The notes beneath the pieces are model-generated. The model was not told where the DNA came from, ran no database searches, and saw only the letters and a program-made list of their open reading frames with translations. The position numbers and the translations under genes were made by a program. A stretch of 64,000 nt of DNA from Alistipes sp. (GTDB lineage: Bacteria > Bacteroidota > Bacteroidia > Bacteroidales > Rikenellaceae), in contig JAFLRR010000002.1 in assembly GCA_022511345.1 (NCBI GenBank), positions 1-64,000 on the forward strand, read 5' to 3'. Positions 17,210 to 25,982 of the stretch are shown here, in pieces (positions within the stretch are counted from its first letter, which is position 1; every line of letters starts with the position of its first letter).

Positions 17210-18586
17210 ATGTGTGACTTCAGGGACATAACTCTCGACGACAGATCGCTGGTCGAGTCGTATACCTTTCGTGCAGGCATCGCCAACTGCGACCTTGCCT
17301 TTGCCAACATCTTCTGCTGGCGCGACACCTACTCTCCGGCGCTGGCCATCATCGACGGCTTTCTCGTCATACGTTTTCGCGCCGAAGACGGCTGCACGTC
17401 GTACATGCAGCCGCTCGGCGAGGGCGACTTTACGCGTATCATACCTGTTTTGCACGACGATGCCTGCGCCCGCGGTGCGCGGCTTCGCATAGCGGGCCTG
17501 ACGGCCGAGGGTGCCGAGCTTCTGCGCAGCCGCTTCGGCGGCCGGTTCGCATTCTCCGCACGCCGTGCTTCCGACGACTATATCTACCGTGCCGACGACC
17601 TGCGCAGCCTTCACGGCAGCCGCTACCAGCCCAAGCGCAACCACATCAACCGCTTCATGCAGCTCTATGGCGACCTGTGGCGTTACGACGAGCTGACTCC
17701 CGAGCTGTTCGGCGAATGCATGCGGCTCGAGGCGCAGTGGAGCCTGGGCCACTCCGGCGACGGGGTTACGGCCGAGCGGCGTGCCATGGAGCAGGCGTTC
17801 GCCAACTTCGGGGCTCTCGGCCTTCGCGGAGGCTGCATACATGTAGGCGACCGCATGGCCGCCTTCACTCTCGGCTCGGCCATAGACCGCAGCACGTTCT
17901 GCATACACATCGAGAAGGCCGACACCTGCTTCGAGGGAGCCTTTGCCGTGATTAACAAGCTGTTCGCCGAGAGTCTTCCGGCGCACTACACATCTATAAA
18001 CCGTGAGGAGGACCTCGGCCTCGAGGGCCTTCGCCGCGCCAAACTCTCGTATCATCCCGAGAGGCTGTGGCGCAAATTTACAGCCGTGAATCTGCAGCCC
18101 GACGAGTCGGAATGCCGCAGTCTGTGGGCCGAGTGCTTCGGCGACGACGAGGAGTTCATCGACTCGTTCATCGTCGAGATATACTCGCGCGAACGGATGC
18201 TCTCCATCGTCGAGGATGGCCGCATGGTCTCCATGCTCCACATCATACCCATGCAGAGCCGCTACGGGCGCACGGCCTATATCTACGGAGTGGCCACGGC
18301 CGCCGGGTTCCGACGCCGCGGCCATGCCGGCCGGTTGCTGCAGCGCGCCGTGGAGAGAGTCGATTCCGAGGGCTACGATGCCGCCATACTCATCCCTGCC
18401 GGCGGCAGCCTCTGCAGCTTCTACTCGCGCTATGGCTTTTCAGATGCTGGACTTCCGGTGGTGTTCGCCGGCGATTTCGACTTCGGCACCGGTGCTGCCG
18501 ACCTCGACCGGGCGATGGTCCGCATGCGCGGCGGAGCGGCTTTCGACGGCGATTCGTCGACGCTCGAATGCACGTTTGCAGGCTGA
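17210..18586 (+). CDS. DUF2156 (phosphatidylglycerol lysyltransferase-like) - GNAT fusion protein
   Basis: 458 residues with two domains. Residues 1 to about 293 match the DUF2156 / LPG-synthase C-terminal family (two GNAT-like folds): DLAFANIFCWRD, YQPKRNHINRFM, then GAFAVINKLFAE and YTSINREEDLGLEGLRRAKLSYHPERL split over the end of the domain. Residues about 294-458 form a separate GNAT acyltransferase: LWAECFGDDEEFID, VSMLHIIP and the acyl-CoA loop YIYGVATAAGFRRRGHAGRLL. In many Bacteroidetes similar domains are encoded by adjacent genes; here they are fused in one frame with no internal stop. The substrate is unknown: aminoacylation of a lipid or acetylation of a small molecule are options. 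Confidence 0.8.
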   Translation: MCDFRDITLDDRSLVESYTFRAGIANCDLAFANIFCWRDTYSPALAIIDGFLVIRFRAEDGCTSYMQPLGEGDFTRIIPVLHDDACARGARLRIAGLTAEGAELLRSRFGGRFAFSARRASDDYIYRADDLRSLHGSRYQPKRNHINRFMQLYGDLWRYDELTPELFGECMRLEAQWSLGHSGDGVTAERRAMEQAFANFGALGLRGGCIHVGDRMAAFTLGSAIDRSTFCIHIEKADTCFEGAFAVINKLFAESLPAHYTSINREEDLGLEGLRRAKLSYHPERLWRKFTAVNLQPDESECRSLWAECFGDDEEFIDSFIVEIYSRERMLSIVEDGRMVSMLHIIPMQSRYGRTAYIYGVATAAGFRRRGHAGRLLQRAVERVDSEGYDAAILIPAGGSLCSFYSRYGFSDAGLPVVFAGDFDFGTGAADLDRAMVRMRGGAAFDGDSSTLECTFAG

Positions 18587-18655
18587 TTCAGAGCCTTTTT
18601 GGCCGGCAGGCTAAAAATTGACTGTTATATTGCTAACACTTTGCGCTTTTTTTTA

Positions 18656-18663
18656 TAACTTTA
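18656..18663 (+). promoter_or_regulatory. Putative -7 box for mutAB
   Basis: TAACTTTA matches TAnnTTTG except for the last base. Transcription would start around 18670, placing the hairpin at 18663-18699 at the extreme 5' end of the mutA leader. Confidence 0.5.
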
Positions 18664-18699
18664 CACGCCTTTTCAGGAGAATCTCCTGTCGGGGCGTGT
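18663..18699 (+). promoter_or_regulatory. Two-tier hairpin at the 5' end of the mutAB leader
   Basis: ACACGCC (18663-18669) pairs with GGCGTGT (18693-18699). CAGGAG (18674-18679) pairs with CTCCTG (18683-18688) around a 3-nt loop, with a symmetric 4-nt internal loop between the stems. There is no T-tract after it, so it is not a terminator. It is too small for a cobalamin riboswitch. It may protect the mRNA end or bind a regulator. Confidence 0.5.
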
Positions 18700-18732
18700 G
18701 AATTATGTCAGAACCAATCTCTAAATAATCGT

Positions 18733-20577
18733 ATGGCAAACAACAATCGTGAAAAGCTGTTCGCCGAATTCCCCCAGGTGGATACCGCCAGGTGGGAGGA
18801 GGTGATTAATGCCGACCTCAAGGGTGCCGACTACGAGCGCAAGCTCGTGTGGCGTACCGGCGAGGGATTCGATGTCCGCCCCTATTATCGTGCCGAGAAC
18901 CTCGAGGGTATCGGTCATCTCGATTCGGCGGCGGGCGAATTTCCCTACGTGCGCGGTGTGGAGAGCCACAACCGCTGGCACGTGCATCAGACCGTCGAGG
19001 TTAAGAACCCCGCCGAGGCTAATGCCGAGGCGCTGCATCTGCTCGATACGGGTGTCGACTCGCTCGAGTTCCGCATGACGGCCGAACTGTCGGCTGCCGA
19101 CATGGACACCCTGCTCAAGGGCATCGTCCTGACGGCTGTCGAGCTCACCCTCTCTGGAGTAAAGCCCGCGCATCATGCCGAGCTGCTGATTGACAAAGTC
19201 GAGCGTGAGAAGCTGCCGAAGGAGGAGCTTCACATCAACTTCTGCATCGACCCGCTTCGCAACCTCTCGCTCAACGGAGCTTTCTGCTCGGGCAACGGCG
19301 AGAAGTGCTTCGAGCGTATCGTGGCGCTCACCCGCCGCGCGGCCGGCTACGGCGACGTGCGCACCGTGACCGTCACGGGCAACATCTTCAGCGACAGCGG
19401 CTCGACCATCGTCGAGGAGCTGGCATTCACGCTCGCTGCGGGACACGACTATCTGGTGCGCCTGACCGAGGCCGGACTTTCGGTCGACGAGGCTGCCCAG
19501 GCTATCCGCTTCTCGATGTCGGTAACCTCCGACTACTTCATGGAGATAGCCAAATTCCGCGCAGCCCGCATGCTGTGGGCCAATATCGTCGAGGCATACA
19601 AGCCCGAGTGCGGCTGCTCGTGCAAGATGTTCCAGCACGCGCTGACCTCGGCATGGAACCAGGGCGTCTACGACCCCTATGTAAACATGCTGCGCGGCAC
19701 TACCGAGGCTATGTCGGCGTCGATTGCCGGCGTGCATTCGCTCGAGGTGCTGCCCTTCGATGCTGCTTATGCCGCACCCGACGAGTTCTCGAAGCGCATC
19801 GCCCGCAATGCCGAGCTGCTGCTCAAGCATGAGGCTCATTTCGACCGCGTGTGCGACCCCGCCGGCGGTTCGTACTACATCGAGACCCTCACGAAGAACA
19901 TCGCCGAGACGGCATGGAAGCTCTTCCTCGAGGTCGAGGACAAGGGCGGCTATGTCGAGGCTTTCAAGTCGGGCTACATCGTAGAGAAGGTCGATGCCTC
20001 GGCTGCAGCCAAGGACAAGAACATCGCTACGCGCCGCAGAATCCTGCTCGGCGCCAACCAGTACCCCAACTTCACCGAGAAGGCCGACGCTTCGCTGGCT
20101 GCCGAGGCCGTCGAGCGCAAGTCGCCCGAGGGCAATGTGCTGAAGCCCTACCGCGGAGCCATGGCATTCGAGAAGATGCGCCTGCGCACCGACCGCAGCG
20201 GCAAGACGCCCGCGGCGTTCATGCTCACATGCGGCAACCTGGCCATGGCGCGTGCACGTGCTCAGTTCTCGTGCAACTTCTTCGCCTGCGCAGGCATCAA
20301 GGTCATCGACAACACCTTCTTCAAATCGGTCGAGGAGGGCGTCGAGGCTGCTCTGGCATCTAAGGCCGAGATCGTTGTGGTCTGCGCTTCGGACGACGAC
20401 TATGCCGAGGCAGCGCCCAAGGTGCAGGAGCTTCTGGGCGGCAAGGCCATCCTGGTTGTTGCCGGCGCTCCGGCATGCAAACCCGAACTCGAGGCTCGGG
20501 GCATAGTAAACTTCATCAGCGTCAAGAGCAACGTTCTGGAGACGCTCGAATATTACCTGCACCAGACGGGGATATAA
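18733..20577 (+). CDS. mutA: Methylmalonyl-CoA mutase, small (beta) subunit
   Basis: 614 residues. It is homologous along its length to the large subunit, with a TIM-barrel part (for example KGADYERKLVWRTGEGFDV, FDPAGG-like CDPAGGSYYIETLT) and a degenerate C-terminal B12-like domain. The cobalamin-binding DxHxxG motif is absent from that domain, as expected for the non-catalytic subunit. It forms a heterodimer with MutB and interconverts methylmalonyl-CoA and succinyl-CoA, feeding the succinate-to-propionate route common in Bacteroidales. It is followed by mutB after 12 bp. Confidence 0.96.
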   Translation: MANNNREKLFAEFPQVDTARWEEVINADLKGADYERKLVWRTGEGFDVRPYYRAENLEGIGHLDSAAGEFPYVRGVESHNRWHVHQTVEVKNPAEANAEALHLLDTGVDSLEFRMTAELSAADMDTLLKGIVLTAVELTLSGVKPAHHAELLIDKVEREKLPKEELHINFCIDPLRNLSLNGAFCSGNGEKCFERIVALTRRAAGYGDVRTVTVTGNIFSDSGSTIVEELAFTLAAGHDYLVRLTEAGLSVDEAAQAIRFSMSVTSDYFMEIAKFRAARMLWANIVEAYKPECGCSCKMFQHALTSAWNQGVYDPYVNMLRGTTEAMSASIAGVHSLEVLPFDAAYAAPDEFSKRIARNAELLLKHEAHFDRVCDPAGGSYYIETLTKNIAETAWKLFLEVEDKGGYVEAFKSGYIVEKVDASAAAKDKNIATRRRILLGANQYPNFTEKADASLAAEAVERKSPEGNVLKPYRGAMAFEKMRLRTDRSGKTPAAFMLTCGNLAMARARAQFSCNFFACAGIKVIDNTFFKSVEEGVEAALASKAEIVVVCASDDDYAEAAPKVQELLGGKAILVVAGAPACKPELEARGIVNFISVKSNVLETLEYYLHQTGI

Positions 20578-20589
20578 ATCGCGAAAGTC

Positions 20590-22722
20590 ATGAGAGCAAA
20601 ATTTTCGGAATTGAAATACGAGGGCGCCGCAGCACCGCAGTGCGCAGGCGCCGCCGAGACGGGCGAGCCGTGGATTACTTCGGAGCAGATTCCCGTCAAG
20701 GGCGGCTATTCCGCCGCCGACCTCGAGGGCATGGAGCACCTCAATTATGCTGCAGGTCTGGCTCCGTTCCTGCGCGGTCCCTACTCTACGATGTACGTAA
20801 TGCGTCCGTGGACCATTCGTCAGTATGCAGGCTTCTCGACCGCCGAGGAGTCCAACGCCTTCTATCGCCGCAACCTCGCTGCGGGTCAGAAGGGTCTTTC
20901 GGTGGCATTCGACCTGGCTACGCACCGCGGCTATGATGCCGACCACCCGCGCGTAGTGGGCGACGTCGGCAAGGCCGGCGTGTCCATCTGCTCGGTCGAG
21001 GACATGAAGGTGCTCTTCAACGGCATTCCTCTGGACAAGATGTCGGTGTCGATGACCATGAACGGTGCCGTGCTGCCCGTGCTGGCCTTCTATATCGTCA
21101 CGGGTCTGGAGCAGGGCTGCACGCTCGACCAGCTGGCCGGTACCATCCAGAACGATATCCTCAAGGAGTTCATGGTGCGCAACACCTATATATATCCGCC
21201 CGAGTTCTCGATGAAGATTATCGCCGACATCTTCGAGTACACTTCGAAGAATATGCCCAAGTTCAACTCCATCTCCATCTCCGGCTACCACATGCAGGAG
21301 GCGGGCGCTACGGCCGACATCGAGCTGGCCTACACGCTGGCCGACGGTCTGGAGTATCTGCGCGCGGGTATCAATGCCGGCATGTCGGTCGACGCCTTCG
21401 CACCGCGTCTGTCGTTCTTCTGGGCTATCGGCATGAACCACTTCATGGAGATTGCCAAGATGCGTGCGGCACGTATGCTTTGGGCCAAGATCGTCAAGCA
21501 GTTCGATCCCAAGAATCCCAAGTCGCTGGCGCTGCGCACTCACTCGCAGACGTCGGGCTGGTCGCTTACGGAGCAGGATCCCTTCAACAACGTTGCACGT
21601 ACGGCTATCGAGGCTATGGGCGCCGCTCTGGGTCACACCCAGTCGCTGCACACCAACGCGCTTGACGAGGCCATCGCGCTGCCGACCGACTTCTCGGCCC
21701 GCATCGCCCGCAACACCCAGATTTACATCCAGGAGGAGACCAACGTATGCCGCGAGGTCGACCCGTGGGCAGGTTCGTACTACGTCGAGACGCTGACCAA
21801 CGAGATTGCCCACAAGGCATGGGAGCACATCCAGGAGGTTGAGAAGCTGGGCGGTATGGCCAAGGCTATCGAGACCGGTATTCCCAAGATGCGCATCGAG
21901 GAGTCGGCAGCACGCACACAGGCACGCATCGACTCGGGCGAGCAGAAGATTATCGGCGTGAACGAGTACCGTCTTGAGAAGGAGGCGCCCATCGACATCC
22001 TGGCCGTAGACAATACGGCGGTTCGCGAGAGCCAGATCAAGCGTCTGAACGAACTGCGCGCAAACCGCGATTCGGCAGCCGTGAAGAAGGCCCTCGAGGC
22101 TATCACCGAGTGCGTGCGCACGGGCAAGGGCAACCTGCTCGAGCTGGCTGTCGAGGCAGCCAAGGTGCGCGCTACGCTGGGCGAGATTTCCGACGCCTGC
22201 GAGGTTGTCGTAGGCCGTTACAAGGCAGTAATACGTTCAATATCCGGAGTATACAGTTCTGAAGTGAAAGCAGACAAGTCATTCGAAAAGGCCAAGCAGA
22301 TGGTGGCCGAATTCGCCAAGAAAGAGGGTCGCCAGCCGCGCATCATGGTAGCCAAGCTGGGTCAGGACGGCCACGACCGCGGTGCCAAGGTGGTCGCTAC
22401 GGGTTATGCCGATATCGGCTTCGACGTCGACATGGGTCCGCTGTTCCAGACTCCCGAGGAGGCTGCCAAGCAGGCTGTCGAGAACGACGTTCACATCGTG
22501 GGCGTATCGTCGCTGGCTGCGGGTCACCTGACTCTGGTGCCGCAGATTATCGCCGAGCTGAAGCGCCTGGGTCGTGAGGATATCGTTGTGGTTGTCGGCG
22601 GTGTGATTCCGGCGCAGGACTACGACGAGCTCTATCGCGACGGTGCTGCGGCCATCTTCGGTCCCGGTACGCCGATTGCAACGTCGGCTATCAAGATGAT
22701 GGAGATTCTTCTGGCGGAGTAA
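20590..22722 (+). CDS. mutB: Methylmalonyl-CoA mutase, large (alpha) subunit
   Basis: 710 residues, normal length. The substrate-binding TIM barrel (about 40-400) has [20 protein letters not shown] and [17 protein letters not shown]. The Tyr in the [10 protein letters not shown] region and the His in [16 protein letters not shown] match catalytic positions of the family. The C-terminal cobalamin domain (about 580-710) contains [12 protein letters not shown] with the DxHxxG motif whose His ligates cobalt base-off, then VSSLAAGH and VVVGGVIP. It depends on adenosylcobalamin. It is terminated by a strong intrinsic terminator 20 bases on. MeaB and methylmalonyl-CoA epimerase genes are not visible here. 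Confidence 0.98.
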   Translation: MRAKFSELKYEGAAAPQCAGAAETGEPWITSEQIPVKGGYSAADLEGMEHLNYAAGLAPFLRGPYSTMYVMRPWTIRQYAGFSTAEESNAFYRRNLAAGQKGLSVAFDLATHRGYDADHPRVVGDVGKAGVSICSVEDMKVLFNGIPLDKMSVSMTMNGAVLPVLAFYIVTGLEQGCTLDQLAGTIQNDILKEFMVRNTYIYPPEFSMKIIADIFEYTSKNMPKFNSISISGYHMQEAGATADIELAYTLADGLEYLRAGINAGMSVDAFAPRLSFFWAIGMNHFMEIAKMRAARMLWAKIVKQFDPKNPKSLALRTHSQTSGWSLTEQDPFNNVARTAIEAMGAALGHTQSLHTNALDEAIALPTDFSARIARNTQIYIQEETNVCREVDPWAGSYYVETLTNEIAHKAWEHIQEVEKLGGMAKAIETGIPKMRIEESAARTQARIDSGEQKIIGVNEYRLEKEAPIDILAVDNTAVRESQIKRLNELRANRDSAAVKKALEAITECVRTGKGNLLELAVEAAKVRATLGEISDACEVVVGRYKAVIRSISGVYSSEVKADKSFEKAKQMVAEFAKKEGRQPRIMVAKLGQDGHDRGAKVVATGYADIGFDVDMGPLFQTPEEAAKQAVENDVHIVGVSSLAAGHLTLVPQIIAELKRLGREDIVVVVGGVIPAQDYDELYRDGAAAIFGPGTPIATSAIKMMEILLAE

Positions 22723-22742
22723 TCCGCATGTTTCATACGGTT

Positions 22743-22780
22743 CGGGGCCGGCTGGAAAGCCGGCCCCGATTGTTTTTTTG
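22743..22780 (+). terminator. Intrinsic terminator of mutAB
   Basis: A perfect 11-bp GC-rich stem, CGGGGCCGGCT (22743-22753) with AGCCGGCCCCG (22758-22768), has a GGAA loop followed by ATTGTTTTTTTG. Confidence 0.95.
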
Positions 22781-22820
22781 CCGCGCGCAGCCGTGCAGCT
22801 GCAGAGGCTTTTTGCGCAAA

Positions 22821-22860
22821 TGCAAAAAAATGACGGAAACCTTTTCGGCTTCCGTCATTT
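22821..22860 (-). terminator. Intrinsic terminator of rplU-rpmA
   Basis: AAATGACGGAA (22828-22838) pairs with TTCCGTCATTT (22850-22860). On the minus strand the stem runs into a TTTTTTT tract. It lies 21 bases after the L27 stop. Confidence 0.93.
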
Positions 22861-22881
22861 CAGTTGTCGTGCAAAATGCCG

Positions 22882-23142
22882 TTAGTCTGCCAGGGGCAGA
22901 ACGCTGACATAGGATTTGCCCTCGCGCTTCTTGCAGAACGAAACCGTTCCGTCGATGAGCGCGAACAGAGTGTGGTCCTTGCCGATGCCTACATTCTGGC
23001 CGGGGTTGTGGACCGTACCGCGCTGGCGTACTATGATGTTGCCCGCTTTTGCGAACTGACCGCCGAAGAGCTTGATGCCGAGTCGCTTGCTTTCGGACTC
23101 GCGGCCGTTTTTCGAACTACCTACACCTTTTTTGTGTGCCAT
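22882..23142 (-). CDS. rpmA: 50S ribosomal protein L27
   Basis: 86 residues. It starts [20 protein letters not shown] followed by LGIKLFGGQ, the strongly conserved L27 N-terminus that reaches the peptidyl-transferase centre, and continues with [23 protein letters not shown]. It starts directly with Ala-His-Lys after Met, so no cleaved leader of the Firmicute type is present. It lies 20 bp after rplU in the usual L21-L27 operon, followed by a strong terminator. Confidence 0.98.
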   Translation of the reverse strand: MAHKKGVGSSKNGRESESKRLGIKLFGGQFAKAGNIIVRQRGTVHNPGQNVGIGKDHTLFALIDGTVSFCKKREGKSYVSVLPLAD

Positions 23143-23162
23143 TGTCTCTCTGTTTTAAAAGG

Positions 23163-23474
23163 TTATGCAACAATTTCCTCGACGAGTATCTGCGTCAGGA
23201 AGAGGCGGCTGCCGTTGCATTTCTGGTAGCCGGTTCTGCGCTTCTTCTTGAACACGAGCACTTTGTCGTCTTTCAGGTGCTTGAGAATCTTGCACTTTAC
23301 CGAGGCGCCTTCTATGGCAGGTGCGCCTACTTTAACCTGACCGTCGTTGTCTGCGAGCAGGACTTTGTCGAAGCTCACCGACGAATCAACTTCGCCCTTA
23401 AGACGGTGAACATAGAGCTTCCGACCTTTTTCAGCCTTGAACTGCTGACCTGCAATCTCTACTATTACGTACAT
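23163..23474 (-). CDS. rplU: 50S ribosomal protein L21
   Basis: 103 residues from [17 protein letters not shown]; an in-frame ATG two codons upstream (23480) is also possible. The C-terminus has [20 protein letters not shown], matching the KRRKxYxxxxGHRQxxT end of the family in a slightly diverged form. It binds 23S rRNA with L20. A TAnnTTTG-type box (23515-23522) stands about 40 bases upstream. It is co-transcribed with rpmA. Confidence 0.97.
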   Translation of the reverse strand: MYVIVEIAGQQFKAEKGRKLYVHRLKGEVDSSVSFDKVLLADNDGQVKVGAPAIEGASVKCKILKHLKDDKVLVFKKKRRTGYQKCNGSRLFLTQILVEEIVA

Positions 23475-23514
23475 TTTCAATAAATGTTATTGTGCGAAAA
23501 TAAAATTCAGCTTG

Positions 23515-23522
23515 CAAATTTA
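23515..23522 (-). promoter_or_regulatory. -7 box for rplU-rpmA
   Basis: TAAATTTG followed by C on the minus strand fits the Bacteroidetes -7 consensus exactly, about 40 bases before the L21 start. Confidence 0.75.
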
Positions 23523-23645
23523 GTAAAATTTATAATATCCGCAATCACCGCGGCGAAATTTTTTTCACCCATCTGCTGTTTGGCATATTTTTCGGAATTG
23601 AATCGTGCGCTCTGCCGGAAGGCCCGTGCAGAGCCTTTCAGACAC

Positions 23646-23996
23646 ATGAAAAGGGTTGCCGTCATATCCGCAGACAGCATGCTGCGCCGGGCCGTGGAGC
23701 TGACGCTCTCGTGTGCCGGCGCCGAGGTAGTCCTGCTCGCAGGCACGGCCGAGAGCCAGCGGCGGCGTGCTGCGGCGTGCGACGCCGTGGTTGTGCTTGG
23801 TGCCGCGCACTTCTTCTCGGGGAGCCTGTCGGCGGAGAGTCTGCGTCCTCGCGGCAGCCGGCGGCCTGAGATATACGTCATCTCGTGGCAGCACTCCGAA
23901 CATGCGGTGCTGAGCCTGCTCGAATGCGGCGTCGACCAGTACATGACGCTTCCGCTGAGCCTGGGACGGCTGCGGTTGAAGCTCGCCGCCGGGTGA
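23646..23996 (+). CDS. Receiver-like (CheY-fold) stand-alone protein
   Basis: 116 residues from the ATG at 23646 (MKRVAVISADSMLRRAVELT). The frame is open further upstream, but those codons overlap the rplU promoter. The pattern of a short beta strand, helix, VVVLGAAHFF and a final SLLECGVDQYMTLPLSLGRLRLKL resembles the receiver fold, with a hydrophobic beta5/alpha5 end. The acidic pocket and phosphorylatable Asp expected after the third strand are not evident (VVVLGA instead of VVVLDxxMP), so it may be a pseudo-receiver. It precedes the HEAT-repeat gene by 16 bp, and that gene overlaps the glycosyltransferase-like gene, so the three form one operon. Confidence 0.5.
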   Translation: MKRVAVISADSMLRRAVELTLSCAGAEVVLLAGTAESQRRRAAACDAVVVLGAAHFFSGSLSAESLRPRGSRRPEIYVISWQHSEHAVLSLLECGVDQYMTLPLSLGRLRLKLAAG

Positions 23997-24012
23997 GGCA
24001 TTGTTGTCGGCT

Positions 24013-24942
24013 ATGGATATACTCTATATTATATATGCAGCCGTTGCTGCCGGGCTGCTGGCATTCGTGTGGCTCGATATGCTGCGCATGAACCTGCTCG
24101 CGGCCGGCGAACGCCGCAGCGCCATGCTGCGCGAGAGTCTGCTGCGGGCCGTTACCGAGTGCGACGTGCGCGGCGGCGGTTTTCCTGTGGAGCCTGCCGG
24201 CCGCCGCGAGAGGATGCAGCTGGCGCTGGTGCTCTCCGAGCTGGGCGACAAGACCGACACCGGACAGCATGCCGGAGTCTGCACCCCGACCGAGTTCTAC
24301 GGGCTGGACAGTCTGCTCGTGCGCAGGGCACGCCGCACGCATGGCTGCCGAAGGGCTTTGTGGCTCGTGCGGCTGTCGCGTCTGAACCCGAGGCGCGAGG
24401 TGGTGGAGCCTGTGCGTGGCTATCTTGCATCGCGAAACCGCCGCGTTCGCTTCGGGGCTCTTCTGTGCCTTGTGGCTGCCGAGCCGCTGCGCGTGCATCA
24501 GCTTACGGCTTCGTTCGGCCACCGGCTTACGCACTTCGAACTGGAGCAGATCATTGCGCTCATATTCCGCGGGCGCATGCCCGTGGCGTGCATGCCGCTG
24601 CTCAGGTCGCCGCATCCTAATCTGCGCATGCTCGGCATCGGCATAGTGCGGCGCATCGGCGCCGAGGAGACGCAGCCCCAGCTTGCGGCCATGGCTGCCC
24701 GCGACCCCGACCGCATGGTCTGCCGTGCGGCTTTTGCGGCCATGTGCGCCATGCATCTTCCTATGTCGGGACGCGAGACTGTCCAGGCGCTGTCGCGCAT
24801 GTCGCACGCCGAGCGCAAATCCGTGTGCCGTCTTATGGCCGCCGAGGGTTATTCGGCCAAAGCCATATCCCAACTCTTCCGCGAGCGCGAACGACGCTAT
24901 TTCGAATCGCTCGCCGGTTCCTACAAATCGACTCTTGCATGA
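24013..24942 (+). CDS. Membrane-anchored HEAT-repeat-like protein
   Basis: 309 residues. Start MDILYIIYAAVAAGLLAFVW gives a single N-terminal membrane helix (residues 4-22); an ATG four codons earlier is an alternative. The remainder is helical, with repeated units resembling HEAT repeats: SRNRRVRFGALLCLVAAEPL, HPNLRMLGIGIVRRIGAEET and DPDRMVCRAAFAAMCAMHL. HEAT arrays usually act as protein-binding scaffolds. It overlaps the next gene by 4 bp (ATGA), implying translational coupling. Function is not known; the context suggests an envelope or glycan-related complex. Confidence 0.6.
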   Translation: MDILYIIYAAVAAGLLAFVWLDMLRMNLLAAGERRSAMLRESLLRAVTECDVRGGGFPVEPAGRRERMQLALVLSELGDKTDTGQHAGVCTPTEFYGLDSLLVRRARRTHGCRRALWLVRLSRLNPRREVVEPVRGYLASRNRRVRFGALLCLVAAEPLRVHQLTASFGHRLTHFELEQIIALIFRGRMPVACMPLLRSPHPNLRMLGIGIVRRIGAEETQPQLAAMAARDPDRMVCRAAFAAMCAMHLPMSGRETVQALSRMSHAERKSVCRLMAAEGYSAKAISQLFRERERRYFESLAGSYKSTLA

Positions 24943-25919
24943 CACTGGTACTGCACATCCCGCTGCTTGCGGCCTTTGCCGCGGCGCTGTTTCTGGCATT
25001 CAGGCGAATCTCCAACGTGCGTCATGCCGCAGCTTTGAGGCGCCTTCATGCCGAGAGCTTCGGCACGGCCGTCGATGCGGCCGGAGGTCCGGGCATATCG
25101 CTGCTGTGCGGCGCTGCCGATGCCGGCCGCATCGAGAATCTGCTGGCGACGGAGTATCCCGACTATGAGGTGATCATGACCGTCGATGCCAACGAGCGCC
25201 ATGAGCTGTTCGCGGCTCTTGTCGAACGCTTCGCTCTGGCGCGGGTGAACTGCGCCGCATCGCACGAGCTGCCGGTGACGGGCATAAGAGCCTTGTACCG
25301 CTCGCGCGAGAGGCGTTTCCGCCGTCTGGTTCTTGTCGACAAGCTGCGTACTATCGAAAGCGACGACCGCAACGCCGCCGCATGCTACGCCTCCTATGAC
25401 TATCTGCTGCCGCTCTCCGACGGCTGCTGGCTCGAAGAGTATGCCGTCGAGCGTCTGGCCGTCGAGATTTCGGAGTGCAGCCAGAGCGGTGAGGCGATCA
25501 TACGCACCGACGTCGGGTCTCCTGCGGCCTTGTACAGACGCGAGGATGTCGTGGCCGCCGGAGGATTCGGCACCCGGGCGCTGGCCCATATGCCCCGCCG
25601 CCGTGTGAGAGTAATACACGACCGCCTGGTCTACTGTCCCGTATGTTCGCGTTCGCTGCTTGTGGCCGGTCTGGGTCTTGCGCACGGTGCGAGTCAGGGC
25701 AGTCCCGCCTCGCGCCGCGCTGCGGTGTGGGCTCTGCGTCTCACGACAGCCGTGACGGTTGTCGCCGTCTTCTTCGCCTCGGCCAAGGCCGGCCTGGCAG
25801 CTTTCATCACGGCGCTGATTATCGCCGGACTGCTGCGCCTTACTGCCCGCTATTCGCTGACCGTTTCGGCTCCACGACAAAAGACCCGGTGCGAAACCGA
25901 GACCGAAGCTGCGGAGTGA
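24939..25919 (+). CDS. Glycosyltransferase family 2-like membrane protein (divergent)
   Basis: 326 residues from the ATG at 24939, which overlaps the preceding stop. There is an N-terminal hydrophobic helix (LVLHIPLLAAFAAALFLAF). A GT-A-like region has GISLLCGAADAGRIENLLAT, then EYPDYEVIMTVDANERHEL, which resembles the YPxxEIIVVDD block of GT2 enzymes, and ALYRREDVVAAGGF, which resembles the segment after the acceptor site. Two C-terminal helices lie at about 265-305. Clear DxD and ED/QxxRW motifs are not seen, so catalytic competence is uncertain. It is the last gene of the receiver-HEAT-GT trio. Confidence 0.5.
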   Translation: MTLVLHIPLLAAFAAALFLAFRRISNVRHAAALRRLHAESFGTAVDAAGGPGISLLCGAADAGRIENLLATEYPDYEVIMTVDANERHELFAALVERFALARVNCAASHELPVTGIRALYRSRERRFRRLVLVDKLRTIESDDRNAAACYASYDYLLPLSDGCWLEEYAVERLAVEISECSQSGEAIIRTDVGSPAALYRREDVVAAGGFGTRALAHMPRRRVRVIHDRLVYCPVCSRSLLVAGLGLAHGASQGSPASRRAAVWALRLTTAVTVVAVFFASAKAGLAAFITALIIAGLLRLTARYSLTVSAPRQKTRCETETEAAE

Positions 25920-25962
25920 GAAGATTTATTGTTAGAAATTTCACAATGTCATAAAAATTCGT

Positions 25963-25970
25963 TATCTTTA
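25963..25970 (+). promoter_or_regulatory. -7 box for cysQ-like gene
   Basis: TATCTTTA, one base from TAnnTTTG, lies 12 bases before the ATG at 25983, implying a very short leader. Confidence 0.55.
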
Positions 25971-25982
25971 CTCGGACAATAG

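Noticed and set aside
16517..18325. 602-codon minus-strand frame over nadC and the DUF2156-GNAT gene
   Set aside because: It spans two real genes on the other strand and resembles no protein family.
18663..18732. Cobalamin riboswitch upstream of mutAB
   Set aside because: The leader is only about 65 nt, and the B12-box sequence is absent.
18721..21828. 1035-codon open frame antisense to mutA and mutB
   Set aside because: The sense strand carries unmistakable mutase subunits. Long antisense frames are common in GC-rich coding DNA, and this one has no recognisable domain.
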